Assembly (NCBI RefSeq): GCF_026616195.1
Contig: NZ_JANHDH010000001.1
Span: 2,294,001 to 2,358,000, forward strand
Length of the DNA: 64,000 nucleotides
Direction of reading: 5' to 3'
Origin: Haloarchaeobius amylolyticus
Lineage (GTDB): Archaea > Halobacteriota > Halobacteria > Halobacteriales > Natrialbaceae
Shown here piece by piece: positions 60,940-64,000 of this stretch. The stretch's first letter is position 1, and the number at the start of each line of letters is the position of its first letter. The notes beneath the pieces were generated by a model that ran no database searches, was not told where the DNA came from, and worked only from the letters and a program-made list of their open reading frames with translations. Both the position numbers and the translations under genes were made by a program.

Positions 60940-62517
60940 ATGACGCGCGATTCCGAGTCGTCGACACCCGACGACGAGCTGGTTCCGGACGGTGGCGAGA
61001 CGGCCGCCGAGGGCGCCGACGAGGTCGCACTCGACCCGTGGGGGTCCTCGACGGTCTCCGACTACCGCAAGTTGTTCGAGGAGTTCGGCATCGAGGAGTT
61101 CGACGAGGTCCTGCCCGAAGTTCCGAACCCGCACTACCTGATGCGCCGCGGGGTCATCTTCGGCCACCGCGACTACCGCCCGGTCGCCGACGCGATGCGC
61201 GAGGGCGAGCCCTGGGCCGTCCTCTCCGGGTTCATGCCGACGGGCGACCCGCACATCGGGCACAAACTGGTGTTCGACGAGATCATCTGGCACCAGCAGC
61301 AGGGCGGGGAGGCGTACGGCCTCATCGCCGACCTGGAGGCCCACAGCGCCCGCGGGCTGACGTGGGAGGAGATCGACGAGCACTCGCGGGACTACATCCT
61401 GAGCCTGCTGGCGCTCGGGTTCGACCCCGCGGAGGGCGAACTCTACCGGCAGTCCGACAATCGAGAACTGCAGGACCTCGCCTTCGAGCTGGGCATCGAG
61501 GCGAACTACTCCGAGCTGCAGGCCATCTACGGCTTCGACGGCGAGACCGACGTGAGCCACATGCAGTCGGTCGTGACCCAGATGGCGGACATCCTCTACC
61601 CGCAACTGGACGAGCCGAAGCCGACCGTCATCCCGGTCGGCCCAGACCAGGACCCGCACATGCGCCTGGCGCGCGACCTGGCGACCCGGATGCGTTTCTT
61701 CAAGGTCTCGAAGGCGTACGCGAGCTTCGAGGCGGACGACGACGAGCGCGAACTCATCGCGGCGGCCTACGCCGCGCTGGCGGACGACGCGCCCGAGGGC
61801 GAGCCGGTCCGGTGTGAGGACGGCGCGGAGTGGCTGCGCGAGCACCAGCCCGAGCCGGCCGACGCCCGCGATTCCGCGGTGAAGAAGCTCGACTCCGCGG
61901 GGAAGGAGCCGCTCCGACCCCGGACCCGGTTCTTCGACCGGCAGGCGACCGACGCGGCGTTCGAGGCGCTCATCGACGCGGTCGAGGGCGAGAAGCGCGT
62001 CTACGAGGGCCACATCGATTCGTTCGACCTCGACCGAGGCGAGGCCGAGGAACTCGCCCGGCAGGTCGAGGTCGACCACGGCGGCTACGGCTTCATGCCA
62101 CCGTCGTCCATCTACCATCGGTTCATGACCGGGCTCACGGGCGGGAAGATGTCCTCGTCGGTCCCGGCGAGCCACATCAGCCTGCTCGACGACCCCGAGG
62201 ACGGCTACGACAAGGTGAAGTCGGCGACCACCGGCGGCCGCGAGACCGCCGAGGAGCAGCGCGAGAAGGGCGGCGAGGCCGACAAGTGCCCGGTGTACGA
62301 ACTCTATGCGTACCTGCTCGCGGGCGACGACGACGAGTTCGCGACCGAGGTGTACGAGGAGTGCGTCGGCGGCGAGCGCCTCTGTGGCGGCTGCAAGGAA
62401 CAGGCGGCCGAACTCATGGAGGAGTTCCTCGAAGAGCACCAGAAGAAGCGCGCGGAGGTCGCCGAACACCTCGACGACCTCGACATCGACCTCGACTCGG
62501 ACCGCAAGCGGAACTGA
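60940..62517 (+). CDS. Tryptophanyl-tRNA synthetase, long form
   Basis: The 525-residue synthetase has HIGH motif GDPHIGHKLVFD near residue 104 and KMSKS loop GGKMSSSVPASHIS near residue 404. Segments VSHMQSVVTQMADIL and PVGPDQDPHMRLARDL build the Trp and ATP pockets. An acidic insert follows the catalytic core (about residues 285-330) and the tail is strongly charged and coiled-coil-like. Since it has no leader ORF it is probably the housekeeping TrpRS, with the 410-residue copy auxiliary. It lies next to the tRNA-splicing enzyme, which removes the intron of tRNA-Trp in haloarchaea. Confidence 0.93.
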   Translation: MTRDSESSTPDDELVPDGGETAAEGADEVALDPWGSSTVSDYRKLFEEFGIEEFDEVLPEVPNPHYLMRRGVIFGHRDYRPVADAMREGEPWAVLSGFMPTGDPHIGHKLVFDEIIWHQQQGGEAYGLIADLEAHSARGLTWEEIDEHSRDYILSLLALGFDPAEGELYRQSDNRELQDLAFELGIEANYSELQAIYGFDGETDVSHMQSVVTQMADILYPQLDEPKPTVIPVGPDQDPHMRLARDLATRMRFFKVSKAYASFEADDDERELIAAAYAALADDAPEGEPVRCEDGAEWLREHQPEPADARDSAVKKLDSAGKEPLRPRTRFFDRQATDAAFEALIDAVEGEKRVYEGHIDSFDLDRGEAEELARQVEVDHGGYGFMPPSSIYHRFMTGLTGGKMSSSVPASHISLLDDPEDGYDKVKSATTGGRETAEEQREKGGEADKCPVYELYAYLLAGDDDEFATEVYEECVGGERLCGGCKEQAAELMEEFLEEHQKKRAEVAEHLDDLDIDLDSDRKRN

Positions 62518-62620
62518 CCGCAGACCTGTCGGTATTCTATCTATTCTACCACGCTCGAAAGTGCCAACAGAACGTCCAGACGCAGGCACATGATGCTTCT
62601 TTCACATCTTCCAGAGGTAG

Positions 62621-62631
62621 ATTTAAATCGG
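62621..62631 (+). promoter_or_regulatory. TATA-like element of the last gene
   Basis: GATTTAAATC lies about 22-32 bp before ATG 62653, a strong match to the haloarchaeal TATA form. Confidence 0.55.
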
Positions 62632-62652
62632 TCGTGATACATCTGGAGAGCG

Positions 62653-64000
62653 ATGGATTTCCGGTCGAGCCGCGACACCGACGACGTCCGAGACACCGTC
62701 GTGTGTGCGGACGTCCTCGGTGGCTTCGGCGTCTCGACCGACGGGGTTCGCGCGCAGGCGGGTGATGATGTCGGGTCGTCGACCGAGGGACCTGCCGGCG
62801 CACCGGGGACCGCGGCAGACCGGTCGCTGGAGGCGGTCATCGCCGACGCGCTCGACGGGACCGAACACCCCGCGGAGTTCGTCCGGCGGACCATCGCCCG
62901 GTCGGACCGTGGTATCGACGCGCCGGCCCGGCACTGGCGCCACGCGCCACAGGTCCAGCTCGGGGCGGTGTTCGACGCGCTGGCGTGGGAGGCCGACCTG
63001 CGCGATGCCCACGGCCGGCGGCTCGACGAGGCGGGGTTCGCGGACTTCCCGTGGACCATCTCGCTCACGGACGCGAACGGCATCACCCGCGAAGCCCCCT
63101 TCGAGTACCCGGAGACGCCACTGGGTGACGACAACTACCCGGCGCTGATCCACGCGGTGAACACCCGGCTGCTGTACGGGCTCGGAGTCGAGTTCGTCCA
63201 GCTCTCGGATGGGACCGACCGCTGGCGGTTCGCGCTGGTGGAGACCGACGAACTCGCCCGCCTGCGCGACCAGTTCGGGCTGCGGGTCACGGTGTTCGAC
63301 CGGCCGCTGCTCTCGGCCCCCCAGCCCCCGGCGTACCTGCCCGACGAGGGCGGCGACGTGCCACTGCCGGACTGGGTGACCACGACCGACGAGGGGCCGC
63401 GGCTCGGGCGCGAGCGGTCGGCCGCCTCGGACGTGGTGTCGTCGGTGGCGTCCGACGTGGACGCGTTCTTCGAGGACGCCGGGGACGAGTCGGGGGCGGG
63501 GTCGGCCGCCGAGTTCATCGACTTCGTGGAGTCGGACACCGGGACGGCACCGGCGACCGGGGCGGGGTCGGGCTCCGACGACGCTGGCGACGCCGCCGCC
63601 GACGATAGCGACTCTTTCTGGGACGACGCCGGGGACTGGCGGCTGGAGCCGGTGACTGGTGGCGAGGCGAGTGAACAGGTCGACGAGGCGAGTGATGGAC
63701 CAGTCGCTGGCGAAGACGATGTGGGCGGAGTCGAGGATGCCAGCGAGGACGGCGAGCCTGCCGGTGCTGCCCAGGCTACCGGACCCAGCGACGACGACGA
63801 CGGCGGATTCGAACTCCTCGGCGGCGGCCCCTCGGTGTCACGCCAGTCGGGCGATACCGACGACGACCCGATGGACGACCTGTTCGACTCGGTCGAGGCG
63901 TCGGCCGCGACCGGCTCCGCGGGCGGGAGCGACCCCGAGTACGACGGGTTCGACGCCGACGACCTCGCGGACTTCAAGCGCGGGGCGCGCAAAGACAGGG
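62653..64000 (+). CDS. Unrecognised acidic protein, C-terminus beyond the window
   Basis: The frame stays open from ATG 62653 to the right edge, 449 codons, and a stop is not seen, so the protein is partial. The first 230 residues look like a folded domain (QLGAVFDALAWEADLRDAHGR, TRLLYGLGVEFVQL, DRWRFALVETDELARLRDQFG). From about residue 240 the sequence is very acidic and poor in hydrophobic residues with many Asp, Glu, Ser and Gly, a disordered tail or linker, ending in FDADDLADFKRGARK, after which another domain may follow. No family could be identified. ATG is placed by the TATA-like site upstream. Confidence 0.6.
   Translation, partial: MDFRSSRDTDDVRDTVVCADVLGGFGVSTDGVRAQAGDDVGSSTEGPAGAPGTAADRSLEAVIADALDGTEHPAEFVRRTIARSDRGIDAPARHWRHAPQVQLGAVFDALAWEADLRDAHGRRLDEAGFADFPWTISLTDANGITREAPFEYPETPLGDDNYPALIHAVNTRLLYGLGVEFVQLSDGTDRWRFALVETDELARLRDQFGLRVTVFDRPLLSAPQPPAYLPDEGGDVPLPDWVTTTDEGPRLGRERSAASDVVSSVASDVDAFFEDAGDESGAGSAAEFIDFVESDTGTAPATGAGSGSDDAGDAAADDSDSFWDDAGDWRLEPVTGGEASEQVDEASDGPVAGEDDVGGVEDASEDGEPAGAAQATGPSDDDDGGFELLGGGPSVSRQSGDTDDDPMDDLFDSVEASAATGSAGGSDPEYDGFDADDLADFKRGARKDR

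Overview
The window looks like chromosomal DNA of a halophilic archaeon (class Halobacteria). The evidence is the very GC-rich DNA, the strongly acidic proteins, the archaeal information-processing genes (TBP, aIF1A, Rio1, thermosome, RfcC-type clamp loader, tRNA-splicing endonuclease), the Tat-type lipoprotein signals with lipobox cysteines, and the many genes with a TATA-like box about 25-31 bp before the start codon, as expected for leaderless or near-leaderless transcripts. No rRNA, convincing tRNA, CRISPR array, transposase or phage gene was found.

Layout. 1-6.2 kb: the end of a histidine kinase, a secreted low-complexity protein, a pilin-like protein, an MTA/SAH-type deaminase, a SpoIIM-family membrane protein, hisG and small membrane proteins. 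6.2-9.8 kb: TBP, a THUMP tRNA methyltransferase, a hotdog thioesterase and a clamp-loader subunit. 9.8-15.6 kb: a secreted group on the minus strand, made of a cohesin-domain surface protein, a large subtilisin carrying its own cohesin and dockerin modules, and a DUF4382-type lipoprotein with a Thr/Glu/Asp-rich insert. 15.7-23.1 kb: RNase Z, a PhzF protein, a rhodanese lacking its cysteine, a DUF460 protein, a HIT protein, CcdA, aIF1A and Rio1.

23.1-29.4 kb is the most unusual segment. It sits between rio1 and the KH-protein/thermosome genes and holds a second tryptophanyl-tRNA synthetase, followed by two tandem copies of a regulator/MFS-exporter pair. The synthetase is preceded by a 25-codon leader ORF containing Trp-Arg-Trp-Arg, with the Trp codons between the arms of a perfect 10-bp inverted repeat and a second hairpin after the leader stop. 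This resembles a transcription-attenuation leader for an auxiliary synthetase. Inverted repeats of the form CAGA...TCTG lie before both exporter promoters.

29.5-44.6 kb: the KH protein, thermosome, two paralogous lipoproteins, an ornithine cyclodeaminase/alanine dehydrogenase family enzyme, a divergent pair of leucyl-tRNA synthetases (one archaeal-type, one bacterial-type with an archaeal-like C-terminus), Hsp20, a small regulator/membrane-protein pair and two tandem halocyanins. 44.6-52.4 kb: prephenate dehydratase, then a complete 2-oxoacid dehydrogenase operon (E1alpha, E1beta, E2, E3) with lipoyl synthase just upstream. 52.5-64 kb: a MATE exporter, a SnoaL-like protein, a Ski2/Hel308-like helicase, a HAD phosphatase, a NucS-N-like/zinc-ribbon protein, tRNA-splicing endonuclease, the longer tryptophanyl-tRNA synthetase and an unfinished acidic protein. 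Four copies of one intergenic repeat lie at 41.3, 58.2, 60.5 and 60.7 kb.
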